Assembly: GCA_040905685.1 (NCBI GenBank)
Contig: JBBDRB010000113.1
Span: 7,072-71,071 of the forward strand
Direction of reading: 5' to 3'
Length of the DNA: 64,000 nt
From: JBBDMU01 sp040905685
Lineage (GTDB): Bacteria; Bacteroidota; Rhodothermia; Balneolales; Natronogracilivirgulaceae
The notes below the pieces were generated by a model. It saw only the letters and a list, made by a program, of their open reading frames with translations, made no database searches and had not been told where the DNA came from. This document shows positions 33,983-42,664 of the stretch, in pieces. Every line of letters begins with the position of its first letter. Position 1 is the stretch's first letter. Position numbers and translations under genes: made by a program.

Positions 33983-34134
33983 GTTACGGTGATTAACGGA
34001 TAGCCTGTGAGCCGGTAAAATACAAAGATCGTGGCAAAACACAGGGGGTAATTGGGTTTCATCAATCGGTAATGCTCTGACGGATTTATTATCTTAGGGT
34101 TACACTAACCAGGCAACCCATAAAACCTTACATC

Positions 34135-35661
34135 ATGCAATTCCTGGAATCTCTTGGCGTATCGGAGGATAACCACGGTACCCGTACAGGGCATAAAAGC
34201 CTTGGAACCTCCTCTCACAACCGGCTGCCGAGTGTTTCCCCGGTAGATGGAAATCTCATCGCGAGCGTGAGCCAGACAACCACAAAAGAACTCGACCAGG
34301 TTATCAGCCGTGCCCGCGAAGCGTTTGATTACTGGAGGAAGGTTCCCGCCCCGAAACGAGGGGAGATCATACGTCAGGCCGGACACGAACTGAGGGCACA
34401 TAAAGAAAATCTGGGAAAACTGGTTTCCTGGGAATGCGGGAAACTGTATCAGGAGGGCCTTGGCGAAGTTCAGGAAATGATTGATATCTGTGATTTCGCT
34501 GTCGGACTCTCGCGTCAGCTTTATGGTGTCACCATGCATTCTGAACGGCAGGAACACCGCATGTATGAACAATATCACCCATTGGGAACGGTCGGGGTCA
34601 TATCGGCATTCAATTTTCCGGTGGCCGTCTGGAGCTGGAATGCCATGGTAGCGGCGGTCTGTGGTGATACGATCATCTGGAAACCATCAGAAAAAACACC
34701 CCTGACGGCCCTGGCCTGCCAGAACATCATCAGCCACGTACTGAAGCGCAATGATCTGCCCGAAGGTATTTTTAATCTGATAACCGGTGGACGGGAACTC
34801 GGGGAGCAATTGGTTGACGATCGCCGGGTGGCGCTGATCTCGGCCACAGGATCATCGCGGATGGGCAAAGCCGTGGGACAGCGGGTGACGGCAAGGCTGG
34901 GCAAATCCCTGCTGGAGCTCGGTGGAAATAATGCGATCATCATCAGTGACAAAGCCGATCTTGAAATGGCTATCCGGGCAACGGTGTTTGGCGCAGTAGG
35001 GACAGCCGGACAAAGATGTACATCCACCCGCAGGCTCATCGTTCATGAAGGGGTTTTCGATGAAGTTCGCTCCAGGCTCATCCGTATATACCGGAAAATT
35101 CAGATCGGGAATCCTCTGCAAGAAGGCACCCTCGTGGGTCCGCTCATTGACAAAGGAGCCGTGGACACCATGCAAAAGTCTTTGAGCCGGCTTGAAGCCG
35201 AGGGCGGGAAGGTCCTTTTCGGAGGCGAGGTTCTGGAGGGTAAAGGATATGAAAACGGACTGTATGTACGCCCGGCCCTGTGTATGGCCAAAAATGAATA
35301 TTCCGTTGTGCAGGAAGAAACATTTGCTCCGATACTTTACCTGATCCCGTATACAACCCTGGATGAAGCAATCAGGTTGCATAATGATGTGGTACAGGGC
35401 TTGAGTTCATCCATTTTCACCCTGGATATGCGGGAGGCCGAAACGTTTCTTGGTGCGACAGGATCGGATTGCGGCATTGCCAATGTCAACATCGGAACCA
35501 GCGGTGCGGAAATCGGCGGGGCCTTTGGCGGGGAAAAAGAAACCGGTGGAGGCAGGGAATCCGGTTCCGATGCCTGGAAAGCCTATATGCGCCGGCAGAC
35601 AAACACCATCAACTGGGGAGAGGAATTACCGCTTGCCCAGGGCATCCGTTTTGACGTCTGA
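34135..35661 (+). CDS. Aldehyde dehydrogenase, ALDH7 type (piperideine-6-carboxylate / aminoadipate semialdehyde dehydrogenase-like)
   Basis: 508 aa, NAD(P)-dependent. The ALDH7 hallmarks are FLESLGVSEDNHGTRTG at the N terminus, NFPVAVWSWNAMVAAVCGD, WKPSEKTPLTALAC, the catalytic Glu in SLLELGGNNAII and nucleophile Cys in GTAGQRCTSTRRL, and GGAFGGEKETGGGRESGSD near the end. The human homologue (antiquitin) and bacterial AmaB oxidise L-2-aminoadipate semialdehyde in lysine catabolism. No lysine pathway gene is nearby, so the exact aldehyde is inference. It is convergent with the DUF3078 gene, five bases apart. Confidence 0.9.
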   Translation: MQFLESLGVSEDNHGTRTGHKSLGTSSHNRLPSVSPVDGNLIASVSQTTTKELDQVISRAREAFDYWRKVPAPKRGEIIRQAGHELRAHKENLGKLVSWECGKLYQEGLGEVQEMIDICDFAVGLSRQLYGVTMHSERQEHRMYEQYHPLGTVGVISAFNFPVAVWSWNAMVAAVCGDTIIWKPSEKTPLTALACQNIISHVLKRNDLPEGIFNLITGGRELGEQLVDDRRVALISATGSSRMGKAVGQRVTARLGKSLLELGGNNAIIISDKADLEMAIRATVFGAVGTAGQRCTSTRRLIVHEGVFDEVRSRLIRIYRKIQIGNPLQEGTLVGPLIDKGAVDTMQKSLSRLEAEGGKVLFGGEVLEGKGYENGLYVRPALCMAKNEYSVVQEETFAPILYLIPYTTLDEAIRLHNDVVQGLSSSIFTLDMREAETFLGATGSDCGIANVNIGTSGAEIGGAFGGEKETGGGRESGSDAWKAYMRRQTNTINWGEELPLAQGIRFDV

Positions 35662-35666
35662 AGGCT

Positions 35667-36548
35667 TTACAGAAATTGAAAGGCAAAACCCATGGAAAAG
35701 ATCTGCTTGATTTGGATTTCTGAGCCGGCATAATCGTTATACCGTATAGCAAATTCAAAATTTGCCGACAAATAGCTGTTAATACGTCCGTTAAGCTCAT
35801 TGTTAAAGGTAAAATCCGTGCTCTCGAGCTTTTTCAGTACATTGCTGAACGTTTCCAGATAACCCGAATAGGTTACGTTCTCCATGAGCTGTTTTTCATA
35901 TTTGAAAATCAGCGAGAATCCGGCTTCATTACGGAAGCGGTCTCCTTCATCCAAACCATAACGGCCTGAAAGCGAGGTGTCCTTGATGAAGGTCTGTTTC
36001 ATGGCCAGACCGGCATCCATTTCAAAATCCGTTCCAATGGGCGAATAGGAAAAACCGATGGTCTCGGTAAGATAAGCAGGAGTAAAAAACCTGGAAACAA
36101 TGGCGTCCCGGTCATTGTTCCACCCTTCATCGAACTGCGTATCAAAGTTTATATTAATAACCGTGCCGAACCGCTCATCATCAAACCTTCTGGTGATCTG
36201 ATTTCGGGATCGTATCATATCCTCGCTTTTTCGAAACTCATTGTCTTCCAGGCGGGTTTGACCGTAACGCATGGCCAGGCTAAAGGTATAGCGAATTTTA
36301 TTTCTGTTATAGACGCCCGAAAAGGTGGTATTGGCAATCGCGGTGACATTATTTACCCCACCCTGATCCCAATTCCGGTAGGCAGCCTGCGAACCGTTCA
36401 GACCACCTCGTAAATTCAGGTCCCAACGTGGCTTCTTGATCACCACCAAAGCGGTATCCGGCGAGGCATAAGCGGTTGTCACAGCTGATGCCAGGTCCGG
36501 CATGGCGAAGCACATCAGCAGGGTAAAAAGCGGTAATAAGCGTTGCAT
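35667..36548 (-). CDS. DUF3078 outer-membrane protein
   Basis: 293 aa with a signal peptide (LLPLFTLLMCFAMPDLASA). The mature protein matches DUF3078: RWDLNLRGGLNGSQAAYRNW, DQGGVNNVTAIANTTFSGVY, YTFSLAMRYGQTRLEDNEFR, and a C-terminal aromatic strand IFSMGFAFQFL. The alternating strands point to an outer-membrane beta-barrel. DUF3078 is common in Bacteroidota and has no assigned role. The stop lies next to the convergent ALDH gene. Confidence 0.85.
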   Translation of the reverse strand: MQRLLPLFTLLMCFAMPDLASAVTTAYASPDTALVVIKKPRWDLNLRGGLNGSQAAYRNWDQGGVNNVTAIANTTFSGVYNRNKIRYTFSLAMRYGQTRLEDNEFRKSEDMIRSRNQITRRFDDERFGTVININFDTQFDEGWNNDRDAIVSRFFTPAYLTETIGFSYSPIGTDFEMDAGLAMKQTFIKDTSLSGRYGLDEGDRFRNEAGFSLIFKYEKQLMENVTYSGYLETFSNVLKKLESTDFTFNNELNGRINSYLSANFEFAIRYNDYAGSEIQIKQIFSMGFAFQFL

Positions 36549-36680
36549 GTTTTAAATTGTGTTTTTTATGCCAGACTCAGAATATACAAAATATTAAGGT
36601 TTTTTCATATTTCAATTAACGAAAATACATATTAAACAGGCTGTATGAATGGAAAATTTTCAAGCGAATCTATTTCGAAT

Positions 36681-36693
36681 ACAATAATATTGT
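36681..36693. promoter_or_regulatory. 13-bp palindrome in blaI upstream region (possible BlaI operator)
   Basis: ACAATAATATTGT (ACA...TGT half sites) is a perfect dyad about 100 bases ahead of blaI. BlaI/MecI repressors bind TACA...TGTA-type dyads and usually control their own operon, so this is a candidate operator. The whole 36549-36791 region is AT-rich and non-coding, shared with the divergent DUF3078 gene. Confidence 0.3.
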
Positions 36694-36791
36694 CATAGTA
36701 AGAGTTAAATTTTTATAAATACCAACTGAATAACAGAAATTGCTTGCTATTGTATTATCATGTTAGTACCATTAAATAAATATCTACTCCT

Positions 36792-37166
36792 ATGAAAAAA
36801 TCTTTATTCCCGCTGGGCGAAACCGAAATGGAAATCCTGCATCATGTATGGAAACTTGAGAAAGCGACCGTCGGTGAGGTTCATGAACTGATCCTCAAAA
36901 AAAGAAAGACCGCGTATACCACGATCATGACCATTATGAAAAATCTTCATGGCAAAGGCTATTTGAAATATGAGAAACGGGGTGTTACCTATGTTTATTC
37001 ACCGGCCATAAAACCGGAGGAAGTAAAGCAAAACCTGCTGCACAGTTTATTGAACAAAGTATTTGAAGGTTCACCCACGGCACTGGTGCAATCGCTTGCC
37101 TCCACCGAAGAGCTTTCCAAAGAAGACCGTCAGATTATTGAGAAAATGATCGCAAATATGAAATAA
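36792..37166 (+). CDS. BlaI/MecI/CopY-family transcriptional repressor
   Basis: 124 aa winged-helix repressor. LFPLGETEMEILHHVWKLEK and the recognition helix region KKRKTAYTTIMTIMKNLHGK with GYLKYEKRGVTYVYSP are diagnostic. The C-terminal dimerisation helix includes SKEDRQIIEKMIANMK. It lies three bases upstream of an M56 sensor gene, the standard BlaI-BlaR1 arrangement in which proteolysis by the sensor system relieves repression. No beta-lactamase gene is next to it, so the controlled process may be other than antibiotic resistance. Confidence 0.93.
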   Translation: MKKSLFPLGETEMEILHHVWKLEKATVGEVHELILKKRKTAYTTIMTIMKNLHGKGYLKYEKRGVTYVYSPAIKPEEVKQNLLHSLLNKVFEGSPTALVQSLASTEELSKEDRQIIEKMIANMK

Positions 37167-37169
37167 TTT

Positions 37170-38600
37170 ATGGATACCATAGCAGATATCGTAGTGAGAT
37201 CCGGAGAAATAAGCCTCCTTTATTTTTGGATGCCTTTTCTGATCTGGACATTGGCCGGTTCGCTTATTTTACTGATGCTGAAACTGATCCGGATTTCCCA
37301 ACCGCTGTATCATTATCATTTCCGCCTGGCTCTTTTATTCTCGTTGCCCCTTATTTTTGTATGCTCACCCTATATCTCATTCACCTTTATTGACAGTACC
37401 CGCGTTTCAGTGGAAGCTTTTACCCTAGCCGGCCAATCCGGCACTGAAATCCTGCCGGCAGAAACCTCTCCCCCTCAGACGGCTTATCAACCGGCATGGA
37501 TCCCCGGCATACTTATTATAATTGCCTGCATTCCGGCTTTTTGGTGTTTGTTAAAACTCATCCTTAGCTATCGTAAACAGGAAGAATTCAGGCGAAGTTT
37601 GGTTATTATCGATGATCCTTTCGTTAACCGGCTTTATAAGGACATGAAAAATATAGTTTTACCCGGTAGAAAATTGGAACTGCGCGAGAGCCGGCATATA
37701 TCTTCCCCCCTGACGTTCGGCTGGTACAGGCCGGTTATTGTTTTGCCTTCAGTGGAATATGATCATCGCAGCCTGAGCTGTGTGTTTTTGCATGAAATGG
37801 TTCACATACGCCGGGGTGATTATTTTACCAAATGCCTACAGGAAATTATACGCTCGGTTTTCACGGTAAATCCCCTGGTTCAGCTGCTCTCCCGTGAGGC
37901 CGATGATTACCGGGAAATGTCGTGTGACGCGGAGGTGTTAAGTTACAACACCACCACCCCGGGAAGTTATGCTATGCTTTTACTTGCCTGTGCCGGTAAA
38001 CAGGCACAGCACAATGACCTTTATTCTTTAATGTCACAACCTAAATCCAAACTAAAACAAAGGATCGCCGCTATGAATACCTATCCATCCACGCACCGGC
38101 AGAAAAAAAGTATGCGCGTTTTGAGTTGCACATTTTCAGGAATGATGGCTGTTTCCATAATTTTCCTGTCGGCCTGTGATTTTTCAGGAATGCCCGCCAA
38201 TGAGCAGACCGAACTTAAAATTTATCAGGATATTGAAGGTAAACCGGAACCAGTCGACGGGTTGAAAGCTATTTATGAGAATCTCATATATCCGGATGGT
38301 GCCCGCCGCAGCCACACTCAGGGTCAGGTTGTCGTTCAATTTACCGTTGATACAGACGGTACGGTCAAAGATGCTGAAGTGTTGAACAGGGTGTCTGATG
38401 AACTCGACCAAATGGCCGATAATATAATTCGGAATTCGGAATGGATTCCCGGGCAGCAGGAAGGTCGTTCCGTACCGGTTCAAATGGTCTATTCTGTAAC
38501 ATTCCGGATTTCGGACGGCAACCGACAGGCATATGAAACACAAGATTTTGAAACGGTAGAAACAGATATGGATCTGGTCGTTGTTGGGTATGGGGGATAA
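37170..38600 (+). CDS. M56 (BlaR1-like) membrane metallopeptidase with C-terminal TonB domain, copy 1
   Basis: 476 aa. N-terminal helices (MPFLIWTLAGSLILLMLKLI and RLALLFSLPLIFVC), then a third helix near residue 115. The zinc site HEMVHIRRGDYF is of the HExxH type, followed by the third ligand region READDYREMSCDAEVLSY. A later membrane helix (SGMMAVSIIFLSACDFSG) leads to an extracytoplasmic C-terminal TonB-like domain (GQVVVQFTVDTDGTVKDAEV and YSVTFRIS). It sits between blaI and a paralogous gene, sharing a TAATG overlap with the latter. Confidence 0.9.
   Translation: MDTIADIVVRSGEISLLYFWMPFLIWTLAGSLILLMLKLIRISQPLYHYHFRLALLFSLPLIFVCSPYISFTFIDSTRVSVEAFTLAGQSGTEILPAETSPPQTAYQPAWIPGILIIIACIPAFWCLLKLILSYRKQEEFRRSLVIIDDPFVNRLYKDMKNIVLPGRKLELRESRHISSPLTFGWYRPVIVLPSVEYDHRSLSCVFLHEMVHIRRGDYFTKCLQEIIRSVFTVNPLVQLLSREADDYREMSCDAEVLSYNTTTPGSYAMLLLACAGKQAQHNDLYSLMSQPKSKLKQRIAAMNTYPSTHRQKKSMRVLSCTFSGMMAVSIIFLSACDFSGMPANEQTELKIYQDIEGKPEPVDGLKAIYENLIYPDGARRSHTQGQVVVQFTVDTDGTVKDAEVLNRVSDELDQMADNIIRNSEWIPGQQEGRSVPVQMVYSVTFRISDGNRQAYETQDFETVETDMDLVVVGYGG
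37272..37342 (+). repeat. 71-bp identical block, copy 1 (M56 paralogues)
   Basis: From CTGATGCTGAAACTGATCCG to the end at 37342, these 71 bases are identical to 38705-38775. They encode LMLKLIRISQPLYHYHFRLA and the following LLFS. Surrounding DNA of the paralogues is clearly diverged. Confidence 0.9.
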
Positions 38601-39982
38601 TGATGAATAAACTCGCAGAATTTTTCTTAACCTCCGGCGAAACATCCCTTTATATATTTTGGTTGCCGTTTTTGATCTGGACCGTGGTCAGCTTACTGGT
38701 TTTGCTGATGCTGAAACTGATCCGGATTTCCCAACCGCTGTATCATTATCATTTCCGCCTGGCTCTTTTATTCTCATTGCCTCTGGTGTATGTGTTCTCC
38801 CCTTTTATATCCAGCGGTTTATTCATCAGTTCCGCGGATGCGGTCACGGCTATCATACTGCCCGTACAGACTGTAACCGAAGGAGGCCAGGCTGAGGCTT
38901 TTCAGAATTCTTCCGTAAACCGGCTGATGATGGCTTCCGGACTGGTTTACATGATTGCTTTGATGCTGGCTGCCCGGGGTTCGGTCAGACTCCTTGGCAG
39001 TTATCTTGCCCTGAAAAAGTTCAGACAGAAACTGACACCAATCGATAAACCCGGCCTGTTTGAACTGCTTCATCAGACAAAGAGGAGCATATTGCCCGGC
39101 CGGACCATTGAAGTTTACGAAAGCGCCGATATTACAGCGCCACTGACGTTTGGCTGGCTAAGGCCGGTAATCGTATTGCCGGACCGCCAATATGACGAAA
39201 AAAGCCTAAGTGCGGTATTCCTGCACGAAATGATTCACATCAGGAGAGGCGATTATGTGCTGAAATGGATACAGGAAATCATCAGGGCGGTTTTTGCAGT
39301 CAATCCCCTGGTTTCCTGCCTGTCTGATGCTGTCAGTGATTACCGGGAAATGTCATGCGATGCGGAGGTCTTAAGCTACAAAGAAACATCACCCGGATTT
39401 TATGCTTCTTTACTTTTGGCTTCAGTCGGTAAACCAAAGCATATCAATCCTCTGTATTCATCAATGTCTCAATCTAAACCTAAAATAATGAAAAGGATCA
39501 GCGTCATGAATACCTACACATCATCACGGACTCAGGAAAAAAAAGTGCGCATCAACAGCCTGGCATTATCGGGAGGGCTGGCTATGCTGGTTATCATGGC
39601 ATCCTCCTGTAATTTCCTGGCAGGGTCTGATGGCGGCCAGGCTCAGGAAACAGAAACTGAACAGGAGGAATCAGGAATTTTCATGGTGGTTTCTGACATG
39701 CCTGAACCGGAAGGCGGCATCCAGGCCATTTATGATAATCTGAATTACCCTGAGACTGCCCGGGAAAATGAGATCGAGGGACGCGTTTCCGTACAGTTCA
39801 CGGTCAATGAGGACGGAACCGTCAGTGATCCCGTGATATTAAGGGGTATAGGAGGTGGTGCCGACGAGGAGGCCGTAAGGGCTATCTCCCAAACCAGCTG
39901 GGAACCCGGCCGGCAACGCGGACGGCCCGTCCCCGTTCGATTTGTCTATACCATTCAGTTCAGGCTGAATTCATCGGATTAA
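38600..39982 (+). CDS. M56 (BlaR1-like) membrane metallopeptidase with C-terminal TonB domain, copy 2
   Basis: 460 aa, a tandem paralogue of the preceding gene with the same layout: N-terminal helices, HEMIHIRRGDYVLKW zinc motif, DYREMSCDAEVLSYKE, a membrane helix (LALSGGLAMLVIMASSCNF) and a TonB-type C-terminal domain (GRVSVQFTVNEDGTVSDPVI, FVYTIQFRLN). The start ATG overlaps the previous stop by one base. A 71-base block in the first membrane region is identical to copy 1 while flanks differ. TonB-like domains on BlaR1-type proteins are common in Bacteroidota; the ligand is unknown. Confidence 0.9.
   Translation: MMNKLAEFFLTSGETSLYIFWLPFLIWTVVSLLVLLMLKLIRISQPLYHYHFRLALLFSLPLVYVFSPFISSGLFISSADAVTAIILPVQTVTEGGQAEAFQNSSVNRLMMASGLVYMIALMLAARGSVRLLGSYLALKKFRQKLTPIDKPGLFELLHQTKRSILPGRTIEVYESADITAPLTFGWLRPVIVLPDRQYDEKSLSAVFLHEMIHIRRGDYVLKWIQEIIRAVFAVNPLVSCLSDAVSDYREMSCDAEVLSYKETSPGFYASLLLASVGKPKHINPLYSSMSQSKPKIMKRISVMNTYTSSRTQEKKVRINSLALSGGLAMLVIMASSCNFLAGSDGGQAQETETEQEESGIFMVVSDMPEPEGGIQAIYDNLNYPETARENEIEGRVSVQFTVNEDGTVSDPVILRGIGGGADEEAVRAISQTSWEPGRQRGRPVPVRFVYTIQFRLNSSD
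38705..38775 (+). repeat. 71-bp identical block, copy 2 (M56 paralogues)
   Basis: Second copy of the block at 37272-37342, in the same orientation and at the equivalent position of the second M56 gene. Its synonymous positions are also identical, which is unexpected given divergence elsewhere. Confidence 0.9.
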
Positions 39983-40079
39983 TCCATTTTACGGGTTCCC
40001 CATTTTATTCGATGAAACCTATTTATTTTTTGCCGTATACTACGAGGAACTGTATACCCAGAAATAAACAGGCAAGCAT

Positions 40080-40262
40080 ATGGCTCGATTAACTAAATCC
40101 ATCTCCGACAAAATGCTATTCGGCGTGTGCGGCGGTATAGCGGAATACTTCGGCTGGGACTCAACCGTGGTTCGCATCCTGTTCTTAATAGCTGTTTTTA
40201 TCGGCTTCGGTTCTCCGGTATTGCTTTATCTGATCATGGCATTGATCGTACCCAAATACTGA
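40080..40262 (+). CDS. PspC-domain small membrane protein
   Basis: 60 aa consisting of one PspC domain: LTKSISDKMLFGVCGGIAEY then FGWDSTVVRILFLIAVF and a second hydrophobic segment ending LYLIMALIVPKY. PspC domains occur in phage-shock-type envelope stress responses. Stand-alone copies like this one are frequent in Bacteroidota and their partner is often unknown. It stands alone, with 97 bases to the previous gene. Confidence 0.93.
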   Translation: MARLTKSISDKMLFGVCGGIAEYFGWDSTVVRILFLIAVFIGFGSPVLLYLIMALIVPKY

Positions 40263-40412
40263 GTAAATCCACCCTCCTTCCGCCGCAGAAGCAATGCGGC
40301 CGGTTTCCGTGTGCCTTGAAATAACCTGATAATTGTTCAGCATTTATCCCGTTGAATTGATATTATTGACGCATTATTAAATCTTTACATTAGAATTTCA
40401 AAAAACAATTAT

Positions 40413-41195
40413 ATGAACAAACCCATTTTGCTAATCCTGCTGGCCTCTGTCTTAGTTTGGTCCTGCGGCGAATCCGAGACTTCTATTATCACATCGGAAG
40501 GTCTGGAGATAATAGACACGGAACGTGGAGAAGGACCTGAAGTCGAGGTTGCCGATTATCTTACCATTCATTTTACCGGATATCTCGAAAGCGGAGAAGA
40601 GTTCGAGTCCTCCTACAACCAGAATCAGCCTGTAACCATACAAGCCGGTATGGGGCAGCTGCCCATCCGGGGTTGGGATGAAGGTATTATCGGAATGCGT
40701 GTCGGCGGTAAGCGTACTCTGGTCATTCCGCCGAACCTGGCATTCGGCGACGAAGGGATACAGGGGCTGATACCGGGAGGTGAAGATATACGGATGGAAG
40801 TTGAACTCATTTCGATTTCCACACCACCTGAACCCTGGGGATATAACGAAAACGATATTCAGTCTAAAGAAAGCGGACTCCAGTATGTTATCAATGAAGA
40901 AGGCAATGGTGAAACACCCGAATCCGGTGAAATGGTTTCTGTGCATTATGCCGGTTTTCTGGAAGACGGCACGTTGTTTGACAGTTCTTACCTTCGTGAT
41001 GAGCCTCTTGATTTTCCCGTGGGCGTCGGCCAGGTTATTCCCGGATGGGATGAAGGACTGATGGATATGAAGGTGGGCGAAAAACGCACGTTGATCATAC
41101 CGTCGGAACTGGGCTATGGAGAGCGGGGTGCCGGCGAAACTATTCCGCCCAATGCTACGCTTGTTTTTGATGTGGAATTGCTTGGCATCGAATAA
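40413..41195 (+). CDS. Lipoprotein with two FKBP-type peptidyl-prolyl isomerase domains
   Basis: 260 aa. Lipoprotein signal with lipobox Cys at residue 18 (PILLILLASVLVWSC). Domain 1 (about residues 30-135) reads VADYLTIHFTGYLESGEEFE and RGWDEGIIGMRVGGKRTLVI. Domain 2 (about 150-260) reads MVSVHYAGFLEDGTLFDSSY and PGWDEGLMDMKVGEKRTLII, ending in VFDVELLGIE. Both keep the main FKBP core residues. A folding role for envelope proteins, anchored to a membrane, is the likely function. Confidence 0.93.
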   Translation: MNKPILLILLASVLVWSCGESETSIITSEGLEIIDTERGEGPEVEVADYLTIHFTGYLESGEEFESSYNQNQPVTIQAGMGQLPIRGWDEGIIGMRVGGKRTLVIPPNLAFGDEGIQGLIPGGEDIRMEVELISISTPPEPWGYNENDIQSKESGLQYVINEEGNGETPESGEMVSVHYAGFLEDGTLFDSSYLRDEPLDFPVGVGQVIPGWDEGLMDMKVGEKRTLIIPSELGYGERGAGETIPPNATLVFDVELLGIE

Positions 41196-41219
41196 CAAAA
41201 ACAGAAATTATTTTAAAAG

Positions 41220-41249
41220 GCTGAGGGTTATCTAGTTAACCTTCAGCCA
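41220..41249. terminator. 12-bp stem hairpin after the FKBP gene
   Basis: GGCTGAGGGTTA (41220-41231) pairs with TAACCTTCAGCC (41238-41249), with one G:T pair and a 6-base loop. An A-rich stretch precedes it (41206-41219) but no T tract follows on the plus strand, so it is not a textbook intrinsic terminator for the FKBP gene. It could act as a weak or factor-dependent stop. Confidence 0.45.
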
Positions 41250-41262
41250 TAGTTGTATACAG

Positions 41263-42195
41263 ATGAGCAATATCTTTAAAATAAAGCAGGTCGACGCCTT
41301 TACCCGCAAACCCTACAACGGTAATCCGGCAGGCGTGGTTGTGGATGCCGATCACCTGAGCGCTTCAGAAATGCAAAAAATCGCCAACGAAATGAATCTG
41401 GCCGAAACCGCTTTTGTGATGAAACCGGATTCTGAGGAAAACGATTTGAGGATCAGATGGTTCTCCCCTTCCCAGGAAGTCAGCCTGTGCGGCCATGCCA
41501 CCATAGCTGCCTTTCATGTACTCGCCGAGGACGGCCACTATGGGCTTGAAATTGACGAGCCCCAGAGCTTTATGGTGGAAACCAAATCCGGTTCCCTGGC
41601 GGTAGACCTTGACTGGAAAGATTTGCGTCCCTTTATTCGCTTCTCCCTGCCCATCCCCCGGTTTTTTCCTTTCCCGGATGATATCTCCAACCTGTGCGGA
41701 GCTTTGGGCCTGTCAGAAATTGAATTGAGCCAGAAGGTAAAACCCCAGATTACGGGTGACGGATTCTGTTATGTTGCCCTCAAAGATTACGATAGCCTGA
41801 AAACACTGGAACCTAATTTTCATCTGCTGCGCAAGTTTTATGACCGTCACGATATCTGTGGCTTTGCCGTAGTCACCACCGATATAGGAAATAAGGATAA
41901 TGACTGGCATATGCGGTTTTTTGCTCCGGCTCTGGGCATAAACGAAGATATCGTAACCGGTTCCGCCAACGGAGCTATGGCTGTTTTCCTTTTGGAGAAC
42001 GGCTTTCTTAACGATAATAAAGCCTTTTATTCCTTTAAGGGAACCCAGGGCCGTTTTGTTAACCGTACCGGATACGTGACGGTTGTGATGACGGTCAAAG
42101 ACGGAAAGGCCGAGGATCTGCAAATTTGCGGTGAAGCGGTCACGGTTATGGAAGGCTCCATGCTGCTTAACGCTAACATACCGGAGAAGTTTTAA
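41263..42195 (+). CDS. PhzF-family isomerase/epimerase-like protein
   Basis: 310 aa of the PhzF/YddE fold (two diaminopimelate-epimerase-like halves). Diagnostic parts are KIKQVDAFTRKPYNGNPAGV, the catalytic Glu in NEMNLAETAFVM, SPSQEVSLCGHATIAAFHVL, and EDIVTGSANGAMAVFLLENG. Only the phenazine-pathway member has a known reaction (isomerisation of DHHA); most bacterial homologues, including this one, have no known substrate. There are no phenazine genes here. It is followed by a thioesterase gene after 21 bases. Confidence 0.93.
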   Translation: MSNIFKIKQVDAFTRKPYNGNPAGVVVDADHLSASEMQKIANEMNLAETAFVMKPDSEENDLRIRWFSPSQEVSLCGHATIAAFHVLAEDGHYGLEIDEPQSFMVETKSGSLAVDLDWKDLRPFIRFSLPIPRFFPFPDDISNLCGALGLSEIELSQKVKPQITGDGFCYVALKDYDSLKTLEPNFHLLRKFYDRHDICGFAVVTTDIGNKDNDWHMRFFAPALGINEDIVTGSANGAMAVFLLENGFLNDNKAFYSFKGTQGRFVNRTGYVTVVMTVKDGKAEDLQICGEAVTVMEGSMLLNANIPEKF

Positions 42196-42216
42196 TAAAC
42201 GGCCAGGGATCCTTAT

Positions 42217-42654
42217 ATGCACGTTGCTGATGAGCTAAAGGAAAGAGTAGAGCTTTACAAGCGGTTTACCGCTGATAATATGGCCACTGCGCTGGGTATA
42301 GAATTAACATCCCTCGAAAAACATAAAATTAAGGGAGTCATGCCCGTTCATGCGCCTACAAAACAGCCGTTCGGAATCTTGCACGGAGGAGCTTCGGTAG
42401 CCTTTGCCGAAACGCTGGCCTCCATAGGGGGGTGGCTGGCTCTGGACGATATAGAGAACTTCAATGCGGTCGGTCTGGAGATTAATGCCAATCATGTAAG
42501 GAGCGTGAGCTCCGGAAAGGTGTCCGGTACGGCGACCGCGCTGCACGCGGGTCGAACGACCCAGGTCTGGGAGATCCTCATTCACGACGAGAAGCAGCGC
42601 CTGGTTTGCATCAGCCGGTGTACGCTGGCCGTAGTCCCGCGACAGCAGGGCTAG
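42217..42654 (+). CDS. PaaI/YbdB-type hotdog-fold thioesterase
   Basis: 145 aa with a single hotdog domain. QPFGILHGGASVAFAETLAS carries the conserved HGG motif and the catalytic acidic residue (Glu in AET). VGLEINANHVRSVSSGKV is the second conserved strand. It probably hydrolyses aryl- or acyl-CoA thioesters. It is downstream of phzF-like on the same strand and convergent with an unknown gene. A role with the nearby AMP-forming ligase would be plausible but is speculative. Confidence 0.9.
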   Translation: MHVADELKERVELYKRFTADNMATALGIELTSLEKHKIKGVMPVHAPTKQPFGILHGGASVAFAETLASIGGWLALDDIENFNAVGLEINANHVRSVSSGKVSGTATALHAGRTTQVWEILIHDEKQRLVCISRCTLAVVPRQQG

Positions 42655-42664
42655 GCCCTTCTCC

